This document shows, in pieces, positions 48,099 through 62,300 of a stretch of DNA of 64,000 nt. Source of the DNA: Labia minor (Eukaryota > Arthropoda > Insecta > Dermaptera > Spongiphoridae); contig OY720345.1 of the NCBI GenBank assembly GCA_963082975.1, positions 80,073,034-80,137,033 of the forward strand. Reading direction: 5' to 3'. The notes under the pieces were generated by a model. The model ran no database searches, was not told where the DNA came from, and saw nothing but the letters and a program-made list of their open reading frames with translations. Numbering within the stretch: position 1 is the first letter of the stretch; each line of letters begins with the position of its first letter. The position numbers and the translations under genes are program-made.

Positions 48099-48320
48099 TA
48101 AAGGAATTTTTATTAAAAGACCACATTGTTTGTTTAAAATTATTTATTAAATTAAAATAACTGTACAACGTTTCGACTGTTTACAGTTCGCTTGAATCGG
48201 AGCAAGCGTACGGTTACTTGAAAACGACTGCAGAATAAGCAGTTGAAACGTTGTACAGTTATTTTAATTTAATAAATAATGTTATACAAACAATGTGGTC
48301 TTTTAATAAAAATTCCCTTA
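48099..48320. mobile_element. MITE with long inverted ends
   Basis: TAAAGGAATTTTTATTAAAA at the left and its near-complement at the right, arms about 90 bp, exact 8-bp flanks ATAATTAT (48091-48098 and 48321-48328). 222 bp. The 8-bp duplication suggests hAT, but the flank is AT-only and could match by chance. Confidence 0.75.
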
Positions 48321-49243
48321 ATAATTATCAGTTTATTTAAAACATTTAAAAAAAAATAAATTCAATATATATAAACACGATTAAAATATAAAAAGAATTA
48401 AAATGAATAAAATATTAATTATTTATTAAAAAGATATTATACAGATTATATTTTAAATACTGAATTATATAAATAATTGAATAAATAAAATAAATATAGA
48501 TCAAACAAATGACTAGAGAATATTAGATTTATGGTTTTAGATAATTTTTAATTCAAGGACTAAATTATTAATAACTATTTTCTAGAGACAATAATTTTTT
48601 TTATTTAATATTGTAAATGAAAATAAAAATTTGATTATATTATTAGACATTCATCTAGCTTCAAAATTATTAGTGAGAAATATATTTACTAATAGATGAA
48701 GGTTCATGGGTGGAATGACATTAACTTATTAATATAACATAATTATAAAATAGAAATTGTCTTTTAAATAAATGAGAAAAAGATTAACTGATTTCTTTAA
48801 CAAACTGTTTAGTGTCTTCATATCAATTACATCATTTCTAGGAATCATCTCATTTGGAATAAGAATATATTTACAAATTAAATAATTTTTTCCTAAATAT
48901 GTTATTATTTAACTAATTTATTATAAAATAATTTAAAAAAATCGATAGTAAATTATTTTAAAATTTTAATAAAATTATGCTCTATCTTGTATTATATTTA
49001 AGATCGCTGAAGTAAAACAATACTTAGAATGGAATGTTAATATGAACACATAATTAATAATGATATGAAATATATTTTTAAATTAATAAATTCATACACC
49101 ATTATATTTTTCCATTTGATTTCTATTAATATTTAATTTACTTTTATTATTTCGATATAATTTTTCATTTAAATATCAGTTAGAAATAGTTTAAGCCTCC
49201 CAAATTTAAACGTTTATATTTCATATTTATATAAATATAATTT
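48321..49243. other. AT-rich intergenic DNA
   Basis: No feature seen. Confidence 0.6.
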
Positions 49244-49306
49244 GGGGAGCAACATGGCTCTAGAGGTAGCGCGTCCACCTAGCACCCAGGAGTTCAACGT
49301 TCGAAA
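49244..49306 (+). repeat. tRNA-derived SINE-like fragment
   Basis: GGGGAGCAACATGGCTCTAG then AGGTAGCGCG has an A-box-like TGGCTCTAGAGG, and GAGTTCAACGTTCGAAAA about 30 bp later resembles a B box. Stems do not close well, so it is not a working tRNA gene. GC content is far above the surroundings. Confidence 0.4.
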
Positions 49307-49479
49307 ATGACTATTTATCTATATACATATATTAAATTAACAACAATTAATAAAATAACAGTCTTCTTAACCATCGAACAACATATGATTATGTAATAAA
49401 CAACAATAGGTGGTTTTTATAAAGATATTTTTAATTTTCATGATGTTATCAAAAGACCACAAAAAATTAAAACTAATGA

Positions 49480-49848
49480 CGGTAATTGTTTACAAACAGG
49501 GAAGCTTCACGGTCTTTTCTAGTTTACGAGATAAAAATTATTAAAGTTTGACAGATAAACTATTTATGAATAACCTGCCATTTAATAATATTTTATTGAC
49601 TAATTCACTAATTTTCTGTTTGGATATAGGAAATTAATATAATTAATATTTTTTTAAATTTCATAAACAAAAATTAGTGAAGCCCTCTGGCCAAATGAAA
49701 CCTAAATCAAATGTAATCATTTTTATCTCTTAAACTAGAAGAGAACAAGAAATATTCCATAAAGAAAGTTTCTTTGGAATTAAAAAAGGAATACACTGGC
49801 AAAGTTTCATCCGAATCCCTGAAGCTTCCCGGTTTGTAAACAATTACC
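49480..49848. mobile_element. MITE, GGTAATTGTTTACAAAC family
   Basis: Inverted ends GGTAATTGTTTACAAACAGG and its complement, about 36 bp, and flanking CTAATGA on both sides (49473-49479 and 49849-49855). 369 bp, non-coding. Confidence 0.78.
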
Positions 49849-50300
49849 CTAATGAATTCTATCTATAATAAAAGATCATTTCCAAGAAGATTCATATTTG
49901 ACAAGAAAGCAAGCAATTCTCTTCGTCTTGCCTATGGGAATTTGACCTAAAAATCGTCACCTTTCTCCACATTCCTCTTATGAAAAGGTTAAAAGTTTTA
50001 AAAAATGTATAATAGAATCTTCTTATTTAAATCTATAATATCATATTAATTTAATAAAATATCAATTAACCTTCAGCGATCTAGAATTAAATTTATAATA
50101 TAATATTAAACATGAATTAAAATAACAAAATTTAATAATCAGTTCATAATAAATACAATTATTTTAATTTTATTATTTATATTTTATAAATTAATTAACT
50201 TAAAGTATTTTTAAAAAAATGATTAGTTTAAGTAATTAAATCACAGTTATTATGAGTTGGATTTTTTGTTTATCTTCATTTTTAAAATAAATCTTTGAGA

Positions 50301-53300
50301 TTATGATATTGGTGATTGTAATTTTATCATAAAAGCCGCAAGCATAGTGGATCCTCGTTCTTTAGAAACTAATTCTGATAATTCAGAAACTTTATAAGAA
50401 CCTGGACGGGCAAATATATACAAAGCAACTGAAGCACAATAACGACGACGTGATTTAGGATCAGTTATCCTATAAAAAAAATTATTTTAAATTATTTTTT
50501 TTATTAACCATCCTCCCTGCCTACTCCAAAATTGAAAATGTCATTAAAGATAAGATTGAAATTTGATAAAAATATTGAAAGATATTAAAAATAAAATTAT
50601 AAATGAAATATAAATATTTTAAATCAAAGAATAGTTTTCTTACTCATGTTTGCAAGATGGTGAAAGGGCCTCCATTCTTTCTAAAGCTTGATAGAAGACT
50701 AATCTTGGACCATCTGTAGCATCTTCCATTGCTTTATTTTGACCACCACGATCAGGCCCAAGTTCTTCTAAAATAAAAATTCAATTTTTATTACCAAATG
50801 ATAACTGTTATTATAATTATTTTTAAGGAATCATCCTTACCTGGAAGTAAAAGTTGACCATTGTCTAAAATAGTGCGTACATGTTCAAGACGACACGGAT
50901 AGAATGCAGGATGCCATTTATAAAGTAAGGAATTATTATTGTTCGGGTTATTATTGGGTGTGGGTGTTGATGAACCCCCACCACTGACTGGAATTACATT
51001 GACTACTGGAGAAGTTTTAAGTGGGAATATACACCAACCAGGAGCATTGAGTCCAGATATATGTGGAAGTATTTGTTGTGACTGTTGTTGTAAAACACTA
51101 TTCGAAGTAAAAGATTTATTTCTAAGGAGATAACAATTGTCACAAAGACAAATATTTGTATACGGAAGGAAAAACATTTCTGGTAAACCCAATTCGGATT
51201 TAAAATGTAGACAAGCTGCTAAATAAGAGCAGCCTTCTTTTACTAAAGTTGTCACAATAGTAGCAGCAGGACTTGGAAATTCTTCAGAAAATGAATCATC
51301 TCTCTAAAAAAATAAAAATAGAAGTTTAAAAAAAATAATAAATCATTTGCAGTTTCGAATGAGATTGAGGGATTTTTATATGTATTATTTTCATATTTTT
51401 TACTCAATAATTTAAGGATAAAAATGATTATTTACTTACTTACCGAATTAGAATTTAAGTTAAATCTTCGGGGCTTTGCATTATCCTGTTCACTAGGAGT
51501 TTCAGGAGCGGAAACAGAAACCGTTGAAGGATTAGAGTATTGTGGGTTAGGTAAAATAGGAAGTTGAGTAGGGGGTACTCGAAGAGGTGGTGATAATGAT
51601 TGAGAAGCTTGGTTAGAAAAATGCATATTAGATTCAGTGTTTTCTGAAACGAGCAATAATTCAGCTGCTGAAGGAGGTGGTGGTAAAACTGTCGGTGGTA
51701 AATTTTGAGTGTGATACGGAGGAGGAGAGGGTGGTGGAGGAGTGGCTACACTTCTTTCTTTTTCATCACATTCCAGTTCAGCTTTTTCTCCTTCACAATC
51801 AGTGATTGAAATAATATTAGAAGGTGCAGTAGATAGACCATTTACAGATTGATTTAATTGAGAAGAGACATTTAAAGGCTGAGTCACCAAAGAAGGCATT
51901 TCCAAAGCAGATAAAGATGCTTGAAGAAGAGAAAGATTCACTTCTTCACTTGAATGTAGAATAGTAACCTATAAAAATAAATAATAATAATTAAAAAATA
52001 ACAATTTATATTTTTGAGTAAATAAAATCTTTAATTAAAAAGAAACAATAATAACTTTAAATAAATGTTTTCTTTCTGAAATTGATATACATAAATTAAA
52101 TAGAAAAATAGACGCGGACAAGATATAGATAAAAGTAGATAGATGGCTCGGAATAAGGATTGTTGAAGCAAAAGGATTGCTGAGAGAAAGAGCTCTTAAG
52201 TTCTGTGGTGAAATAGAGATACATTTAGATAAATACTTATACATAAAATTATATAAAAATGAATAAGAAAATACCTCAGAACATTGGCCGTATAAATCAA
52301 CGAAGGGCCAACATGTGGATGGAATTTCAGTTGCGGCAACTCCTTGGTCTACTCCATCCACAAATAAATGTAAACGCGACTCATTATCCACAAGAAGACC
52401 AACAACGTGACAACATTGGATTAGATTCAAATTTGGACCATAATTGGATTTTACCTATAAGGAAATGAGATTAAACTTTTTATATTATTTCACGGACAAT
52501 AAATAAAATGTTTATTTTTTTTATTTCAGAAAAATTAATTTATAATCGAAAATTTATTATAAACTGTATAAAAACAAAATAATAAAAATAATGAAAAGCT
52601 AAATATTTTATTCCTTTTCGTACTATATGTGATAATTTAAATATTCATTTAAAACTTTAAATTGTACTTTTGAATATTTAAAATTTCTTTAATTATAATA
52701 AAATGAACGCTTTATTGGTTTACTGGGACATTTATAATTACATCACATGGATCATTATTAAGAAAATAATATAAAAAAAATTTTATAAAACAAAGTTTTT
52801 CACGCGGACTAAAAAGAATAAAATAATTTTTCTATATATATTCAACGAAAAAGATTGGGCATATGTAGATTTATTTATTTATGAAACATCAAGTCGAAAT
52901 TTTATTAAAAATACAACCGATATATAAATTATTTCTAATATGCAATAAAAAAGATATTTTAGTATCTAAGAATTTAATTTTTTATTATGTTTCACTGTAA
53001 TATACTTGTATCTTAGTATGTAACATATCTTGAAAGAATTATGTTTTTCTTAAATTGATATAAACTCAATCAAAATGAAAAACAGTTGATTATATTAAAA
53101 GAAATTGTGATATTGTTAATGGATTGTTTTAGTATGTGGTATATATATAAATTATAGCATAAACATAAAAACATAAAACATAATATAAATTATAGCTCAA
53201 AACATAAAATAAAATGAAAACTACATTTGCCCAAAGTTTTTTGTTGTATATGAAGCAATTCAATCATAGACTTTGTCATGATTATAGAAAAATTATTTTA

Positions 53301-56300
53301 TTCTTATTGCTCCACGATAAAAACCTTGTTTAATACATTTTTTTCCATATTTATTTATTATATTAATTATTTTATACATTTCAGTATAATTTTGAAATCG
53401 ATATTAAATCACAATTAATTTATGGTAATGTCCCGATTCTAATAAAGGAATCAAAACCAAAGGTGGTACCTTTATTCTCTAATTACATTTAATTGATTAA
53501 TTGAATTATATTTCTTCAATACCTTTGAGCGAACAGACAGACATAAGTGAAGTTGATGAAAACGTTGTAATAAAATAAAAATAAGCGGGAGTGTCCTCCC
53601 CTAGACTTTCCCGCATATAAATAGGTATAAAGAGTTGTGAATGAATATTTAGAATGTGTAAACTTGGTATTGATAAAGAGCCAGTTCGTATTAGTTTATT
53701 GGTGTCAAATTTGATATTTGGTAACATTTATATATATATATATATATATATAGAATAAAGTGCTACTTCCGGTTAACTGATATTTTAAATGTAAAAAAAA
53801 CAGATATGGATATAATATAAATATTTTTAATTTTATTTTATTTATAATATATAAGGGCTGGCTGTGACGTCATGAAGTGCTGGGTGACGTCATATAATTT
53901 TAAATTAAGAAAAAACTAATGAAGATGATTTTTCTCGAGGATAAAACCAATACAAAGTGCATAACACGTGGAGATATGTCCTCACGTGAAATTTGATATG
54001 AAAATAACCCTTCACTTCCTCTCTTCGATCGGCAATACTAGCACTTCCGGTTTCCGGATTTGCACCAAAAGTTGATCAATTCATCCTACTGATGTATTAA
54101 GTAAATATACCAAATTTCATCAAAATCCGTTGAGCCGTTCAGGCTGTACACATCTATACGGACGGACGGACAGACAGACGGACGGACAGACATCATGCTA
54201 AAAATACTTTTTTCTGTTAAGAAAATGCATGATTCGTGGAGATATGTACCTAAAAATATCCATAGGTGAAATTTGGTGTGAAAACAATACCTCCCTTACT
54301 ATCGTCGGTCGGTAAAAAAGAAACGCTACTTGTATAGGTAAAATGTCACTTGCGGTAGTCAGATCATGATGAAATTTGGTATCTCAATTTTTTTCATATT
54401 TTTAAATCTATATACAAAATATGAAGCAAATATCTCGAAGCAAACTGGTACTTTACTTGAAAGGTAAACGCAACCAGTGTAGGTAAAGTACCACTTCCGG
54501 TTAACCGATTTTGACGAAATTTTGATAGAAATCTACAAACTGTGAATAATATCTGTGTACCAAATTTCGAAGTCCTAGCTTGATTAGTTTTTGAGTAAAT
54601 TTGCTTACAGACATTACATACATACATACATACATACATACACACACACAGACATAATTCGAAAAATGGTATTTTCCGACTCAGGGAGGTCTAAAACGTC
54701 AAGATCTATCGAAATCTCGAAGTCGAAATTTTTGACGATTCCAATACTTCCCTTATACGAAGTATGCGGGAAAGTAAAAATGAAGAAAATATGAATAAGG
54801 GTAGGGAAGTATAACTCTTCAAATTCTCTCTGCTTTGGTGAGCGTTTTTCTCTGATGGTGGAAACAAATAACAATAAAAACGTGTCTTTCTTTCATATTA
54901 TCATTGAGGGGAAACCACTCTCTACTTTCACCTCCCTATTGACTCTCGATCTGATTAATAAAAATTAATCTTTAATTTTAATGCTATAAAATATTTTAAA
55001 TTATTTTCAAAATTAAAATCTATCTTGCAATCAATATTTATGCTTCTAATGGCATTGAAAATAAATAAAGGAATCAAAACCAAAGGTGTGGTACCTTTAT
55101 TCTCTAATTACATTTAATTGATTAATTGAATTATATTTCTACAATACCTTTGAGCGAACAGACAGACATAAGTGAAGTTGATGAAAACGTTGTAATAAAA
55201 TAAAAAAAATGAAGAAAATATGAATAAGGGTAGGAAGTATAAATACTATTTTCAATTTATTAAATTCCAATATGTTTTATCCTGATAAAATATTCATTTC
55301 ATTCATTTTAATAATCCATCGATGTGTGCGTTCCTTTATTTAGCAACTATTTTTAAAATTGATCTATATGTATTTGTTCGTATTATATTAAAGGAATTGA
55401 TCACATGTCACGTATTTCCGAACCTAAGACTCATGTGACAACAACAAAAAGATGCACTTTTTAGTTTATTATACTAAATATATGTATATAGGAACAAGGA
55501 TAAGGCCAATGAAAGCTGTATTCCAATTTTTCATTTAATTATGTGAAGTGCTACACTATAATTACACTTTTTATTATTTCATAATTTTTATAATTTAAAT
55601 TTGATCTACAGTTAAAAGAAATGTGGAATAATATCTAGATTAAAATAAAATATTTAGTAATAATTTAACGAGATAAAATCAAAAAATTATGAAATGATAA
55701 TAATAGAAAAATCAGGATTTAAATATTTTATAGAAGTTGCAGTTAACTAAGTGAAGAACTGTATTTCTTGTGAATATATATATATAAAACAAATTATTTT
55801 CATGTTTAATTGTGAAATTTTGAAAAGTATTAAATTGGGCGGCGAAACGTCGAGACTCACATCTTATAATTAAACGTGAAAAATAAACAAGAAATAATTT
55901 GTCATAATAATAAAAACTTTCCCACAAATCTAAACGAACAAATATATAAGTATATATATATATATATATTCTATAACTTTACTTGATTTATATAATTTAA
56001 TTATCATATCTAATTCTAAATTAAAAAAATAAGCAATAAATGAAGTATGGTTTTATTTATAAAAATGATTCATGCTTAAAGAAAAGTCTAAATAAAAAAA
56101 TAACAGAATCAAATATAACCATTTTGCTAAAATATTTTTATTCATATATTGAGAAATGATTTTAATAAAAATAGCTTCTTTTGTTAAACAAATTTAACTT
56201 GAAAAATGTTTTGAATTCCAAGCGGAACGTACTCGAGGTATCAACTAATCGTTCGTTCAAAATGTGAAAAATATTTGATTGTTGATATTAATTATTAAAC

Positions 56301-59300
56301 AATTATTTTCTTGAGCTAAATATGTATTTATTATAACTTACTTTGAGACCATTATGGAAAACTGAATCTCCAGCAATAAGCCATGCATTTCTTCTTAAAC
56401 AAAGTGCAGACATTGGGAAAGGAGTTGATGGAAGTGAAGCTACTACTCCGATCATTAATGATTGAGTCCACCGTTTATCAAGAACATCAATACGAATCTA
56501 TGAACAATCAAGTTAATAACATGCTCTATTAAATTATTTGAAACAAGCTCTTTATAACTATAATAACGAAAATATAATATAAATGAATTGTAACTTGTTA
56601 ACATAAAAATTAATTATAGATATCAATAAATATATAATATTAAAACCAATCCAAATTCGTATTTCTTTCATCATTTTATCAAGAAAGAAAGAAAGAAAAA
56701 GACTAATAGTTAAGTTTGATTTGATAACAGCTTGAAGATCATTCTAAACGATCTAATTAATAAAATAATTGTTCATGCGAAAGTCAGATAATATGTATTA
56801 ATTTGTTGTAAGAGACAAATAAATTAAGAAAATTAAAGTGAAATAATAAATTGTTTTGTTGTCTACTAAATAAATTCTAAAAAGAAATCTAAATAATTAT
56901 TTTTGTTAATACAGGACTGATGATGGAGACATATCATGAAAATATCGTCGAATTTATATCAATAAAAACGATAATCTTTTTTATTTATTTATTTCTATTA
57001 AAACAAATAAAAAGATTGCTAATATAGAAACAATGTAGATTTACTAGAATTAGAGATAAAAACAGTATTATTACTATACTATAAAAATTCAATAAAATTT
57101 CATCTTTACTAAACATCATACAATATAAAATCAATTTTTTTTATAAATATATGTCTATTCAAAATTGTGGTAATGGCAGATATTTTAATTTCAAATTACT
57201 ATTAAATATTCTATATTTTAAGTTAATAAAAATGAATAAAAAATTTAAGAAAAAGAAAATATTTAATATAATAAATAATTATATAAATAAATCTTACTTG
57301 AAAAAGATTATTCCGGCATAAAGATTTTGCTCCAAATGCAAGTCCGTGATTAAACCCTGCAATCCGTTTGGCTGATCTGCCATTATTTCTAAAAGCTACA
57401 TGTCTACCGTGTCTTTCATGGAAACCTTCAGATATATCAATCGTTGTTATTTCCCCTCTTGAAAGAAATTGATCTAATCTGTATAAATAAAAAAAAGAAC
57501 AGAATTAATTCAATAATATGAAAAAGTAATAAATTCATTAGTAAGTTTTGTTTACAATATATATTGAAAATTATGGAATATTGTACAATTATATAATTAT
57601 ATAAAGAAAAAATAATGATTTTTGTTATGCAATATATAATAAATAAATATATATATATTTGATAAGATGAAAAAAATATTTGAATGGAGAATGATTTTTT
57701 CAAACTTCAGTCCTTAACCATTTGGTCAAACACATATTTATTTAAATTTTTAATTTCATGATCATAATTTCGCTCTCTCGGCCCCGAGTTCGTCAGACAA
57801 CAGAGTTGAGAATAAAAATTAAAAATAAAACAATTTCAATTCACTTACGGAGATTTCCTCATTTCAATTATTGAATTTAATTGATCGTTCGTTTTAATTA
57901 GAGATGCTGGAGAAGAATCCAAGGGGAGTGGAGGTGGTGAAGGACATAGCGTAGTAGTATTTTGACTAGCAGGAACAACTAATGAACTGGAATTTGGTAT
58001 GACTGTAGTAGCAGGAGTTGCACTAGCTACAGTAATTAAGGCAGCAGAAGTGGTAGAGGTTCGTGATGAAGATGTTACTCCCAACGAGGTTACAGATCCA
58101 TATAGATCAATTATTACTAAAACATTCTGTAAAATATAAAGAAAAATATAAATTACTTTTTCTTTAGTGTTTATACATATATTAATAAAAAAATTATATT
58201 AACTTTAAAATATTTTTTTTTTAAATATTGTAAAATAGTACCTGAGTTATATTAAATGCTGCAGGTCCCATATCTTCCCCATTAATTAAAAAACTTAATG
58301 ATTTGTCAATTCCAAGCCGAACCCCTACCCTACATCCGCTTATTAGCCAATCAAGGCTTGGACAATAATGAGATTGAAGAACTTTATCTTTATGTCGTAT
58401 TTCATGTCCTATAATAAATAATATTAAATAAAAAAGATTATCAGTTCATATAATAATAATAATAATAATAATAATATAATTACCAATTAGAAACCAAGTA
58501 TCTTGAGTGATATCTGTTATTGAAGATGGTATATTTCCATTTCCCGTTTTTTCAATTATAGATGCTAAAGTCACTCCAATTCTTAGAGTACCCCCCCATT
58601 GTTCTGCTATTTCATGAATACACACTTCAAAAATGTCTCCTGGTTCTAGTTCTTGGTTACTTAAGACTATTCCATGATCATAACCTCGTACTCGCATTGC
58701 TATAGTTCCAGATGCATGCAGTGAAATATTTTTTCCGTGACAAGCACTTAGTCGATGCATATTTTCTGTTGCACTTGGAGTTTCTGCATCAGGAACTGCA
58801 ATTGCAGTTTGCATACTTGAAACAGCTGTGTTAATTGAAAGCGAAATTAAGTTAGGAGTAGTAGTATTCGTGGTAGGTGGAATAATTGAAACTTGGGCAC
58901 ATTGCCCATAGAGATCTATTACAGCATAAACATTAGATGGAACATCATGAAAAGCGGCTCCATAATCAACACCATCGAGGTAAAAATGAAGACTTGAATC
59001 TGATTGACGCATAAAACCAATTCGTTGTCCGGATTGTACAGAATCTAAATCTAAAGGATAACCATTCCGTATTGTAACTCCATCTTTCATTATAGTTGAT
59101 CCACTAAGCATCCATGTTCCCACAGTTAAATCAGTCATTGTACTTGGTAATTCCAAATCTTCAGGTCTAACTGTAGTAACTCCTGCTTCGATAGATCCAG
59201 ACCATCGATCAACTACTTTTTCTACTAATACATGAAATAATTCACCATCTCGAAGTGCTCTCGCAGATAAAACAATAGCGTCATTAAATTCGCCATGTGC

Positions 59301-62300
59301 CCTTGGACGAGAAGCGGTAAGTCCTCCATTGTATACTCTAGCATTTCGACCATGGATGTGATGAAAACGTAGATCACTATATAAAGTTGTATTGGATAAA
59401 GTAGAATTTCCTGCATCAGGACTTAAACAATCAAAAGGATCTACAATGGTAACTTGAGCTGCTTGTCCATATAAGTCCACAACACCATATACATTCTCTG
59501 GAACGTCGTTGGCTGCTACACCTTGATCGATTCCATTCACAAGAAAATGTAATGTACCATCTTCTTTTCTTACAACTCCAACTCGATCTCTAACTTGAAG
59601 TCGATCAAGATTTGTACCATATTCATCAATGATAGTGGTTCCATTTCGCATAACTCCATTCCCTGTCATCATCCATGTACCAGATCGAACATTTGTCATT
59701 GTACTTGGATATTCTAATTCAGTGGGCCGATAAGAAGTAACTCCAATTTCAATACTCCCAGCCCATTTAGAAACTGTTCTATCTAATTGCACTTCAAACA
59801 CTTCGGCGATTTTTAAAGGACGATTTGTTAAAACTACACCATTGTTAAAATCATCTAGAGCATTAGGACGATGGGCAGTGCGATTATTATTTATAACAGC
59901 TGCATGAGTTCCACATTTTGGATGAAATCTTAAACGATCAGTTGATTCATCTTCAGGTAATATTTCTACTATTTCCGTTTCTGATACATGTCGGCGCCGG
60001 GCATTTAAATTTCGTTCTTCATGTTTATCCTTATCTACTATAGTAACCTAATTAAAAAAAAATTAAAATAAAAGTAATTATTTCCTTACATGAATGGTAT
60101 AAAGAGACACTAATGATAGTATAATTCAATAAACTTATTAAATAAAAATAAAAATGTAACTAATTCTTATTAATTATAATAAATGTAGAATAATAACTAT
60201 TCTTGTGTGGAGCTGAAGCTTATTTATTTACCTCTAAATTGATAACAATATATCAAAAATATATACATTTTATTAATATCGGCTTAGTTATTTTAAAAAA
60301 AGACTCTATGTGCGTACTTTAAATTGAATTAGTTGAACGCAAGTGTATATGAAAAATAACAAATAAGGTATAAACAAAAAGAATAATGTTGAACTTTATT
60401 TAAAAGTAAAATACAATTTCTTAAGATGCTTGATTTTTTCACTTATCTCTATTAATCAAATCTCAAGAATAAAATAAATTATTATTAATTAAACTTACAA
60501 AATACTATTTACCTTAACAGTCATTCCATATAAATCAATAACGCCCCAAACAACACCCATTACATCTATAGCCGCAATTCCTTGATCAAGACCATTTATA
60601 AAATAATGTAAATTACCATTGGAACGTCTAATCATACCAATTCTATCGCCTTCCTGTAAAATAATGAAAATAATAAAATTAAATGCTTTTTCCTTAATAT
60701 AAAGTAAAAAAATTAACTATATATAAGTATTAATTAATATTAAATCTATATATATAATATATTATATTAATATATAATTATAATGTAATAAAAATATTAA
60801 TATTGAATGAATTGAAATAACTATAGAATCTATAATAATTAAATCGTTTGTTGTCCATTTTTTGACATTTTTGAATTGGCGTAACATTTATGTATGTATT
60901 CCCTAAACTAATACTTATATTAATGCAATTTTTATTATATTAATTAAACGTAATAATAATATTAATCTAAATAAACACATAATAATTTAAGAGGGAATCA
61001 GTTTTTTTTAGCTCATGAAAAAATTAATTAACGGACATCGAACCTTTTAGTTTACAACGATTCAATTTTATTTAGTAATTTTTTAATAAGGATTAATTAA
61101 TGTTTTGAATAAATAAAAGAAAATATCACAAATAATAAGTTTTCTAGTTCGTTTTTTTAAAAGAGAAAGAGGAGTAAATTATTTCGAGTCCTGAGTGATT
61201 TATTTGATCAAATAATTTATTATCAACTGTATGTATGTCCCAAAGATTTTAAAGATCTAGAACATCTCATGAAAAAAGTGTTTGAGAATCAACTTTGTAA
61301 ATTAGAACAGTCTTGTTGTCATGAAAATATTTTAATACAAATTCCTTTTTAAATATCTACACTAATGAAATGAAGGTGGAAAGGGTAATTTAAATGTTAA
61401 AAACATGGAGGATTCTACTTATAAGAATTACTCTGATAATAATATAACGAATCTAAATAAATCAAGTGAAAATTAATTAATTAATGGAAGAAAGTTTGTG
61501 AAACAAGGAATTTTATTAATCTAGAGTAGGATATTTTCTAAATTGATTTAATTTAATATACCCTTAGTTGATCAAGATTAAATTCTCCATATTCTCGTTT
61601 TGTTCCTTTCCCATTTGTTAGTATTCCACATCCCGACATCATTGTAGTTCCAGTACGTAGATTTGTCATTGTAGCGGGAAATTCTAGAGTCCAAGGACTA
61701 TGAGTTGAAACACCAGCTTCTATAGAGCCAGACCATTTGTCGACAAGACGATCTATTCGAATCTAATAAAAAGAATGGCCATCATTCTTTTTACTTTAAA
61801 AAATTATCAAAAATAATATATATAATTACTTCAAAAAGTTCATCATCTCGTATAGGACGGTGAGTCATGACAACCCCATTATTAAATTCATCAAAAGGAC
61901 GACGTCGTTCCGCTGTACGATTCCCATTGGAAAGTCTAACTAAACTTCCACATCTTGTATGAAATTCTAATCGATCATCGACAGAAACGTTCACAGGAAT
62001 TATATGATCTTCATGTCTAATGATTTGTTGTTGAGAATTTAGTGAAGGAGAAGATACTTCAGTAGTTGTTGTATTTGTTTGTACAATAGGTTTTTCATTT
62101 TCATCTACATTCATTTGGATATTTAAATTTGTGACTAACTGATCGCCATTAAGAGTATTTGTTAATTCTCCTATAGTAGTTGTGGTTGATAAATCTTCAG
62201 AATCTTCTACAGGATTTTCAACATCTATTTTCAAAATAAAATAGTATATAAAAATATAATATTCCTAAAAATTTTAACTAAAGTATTATTCAATTTAAAT

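Noticed and set aside
49244-49306. Functional tRNA gene
   Set aside because: The arms do not pair properly and the B box is off consensus.
54394-54874. Small open frames over CATA repeats
   Set aside because: Low-complexity translation on both strands of a transposon-like repeat.
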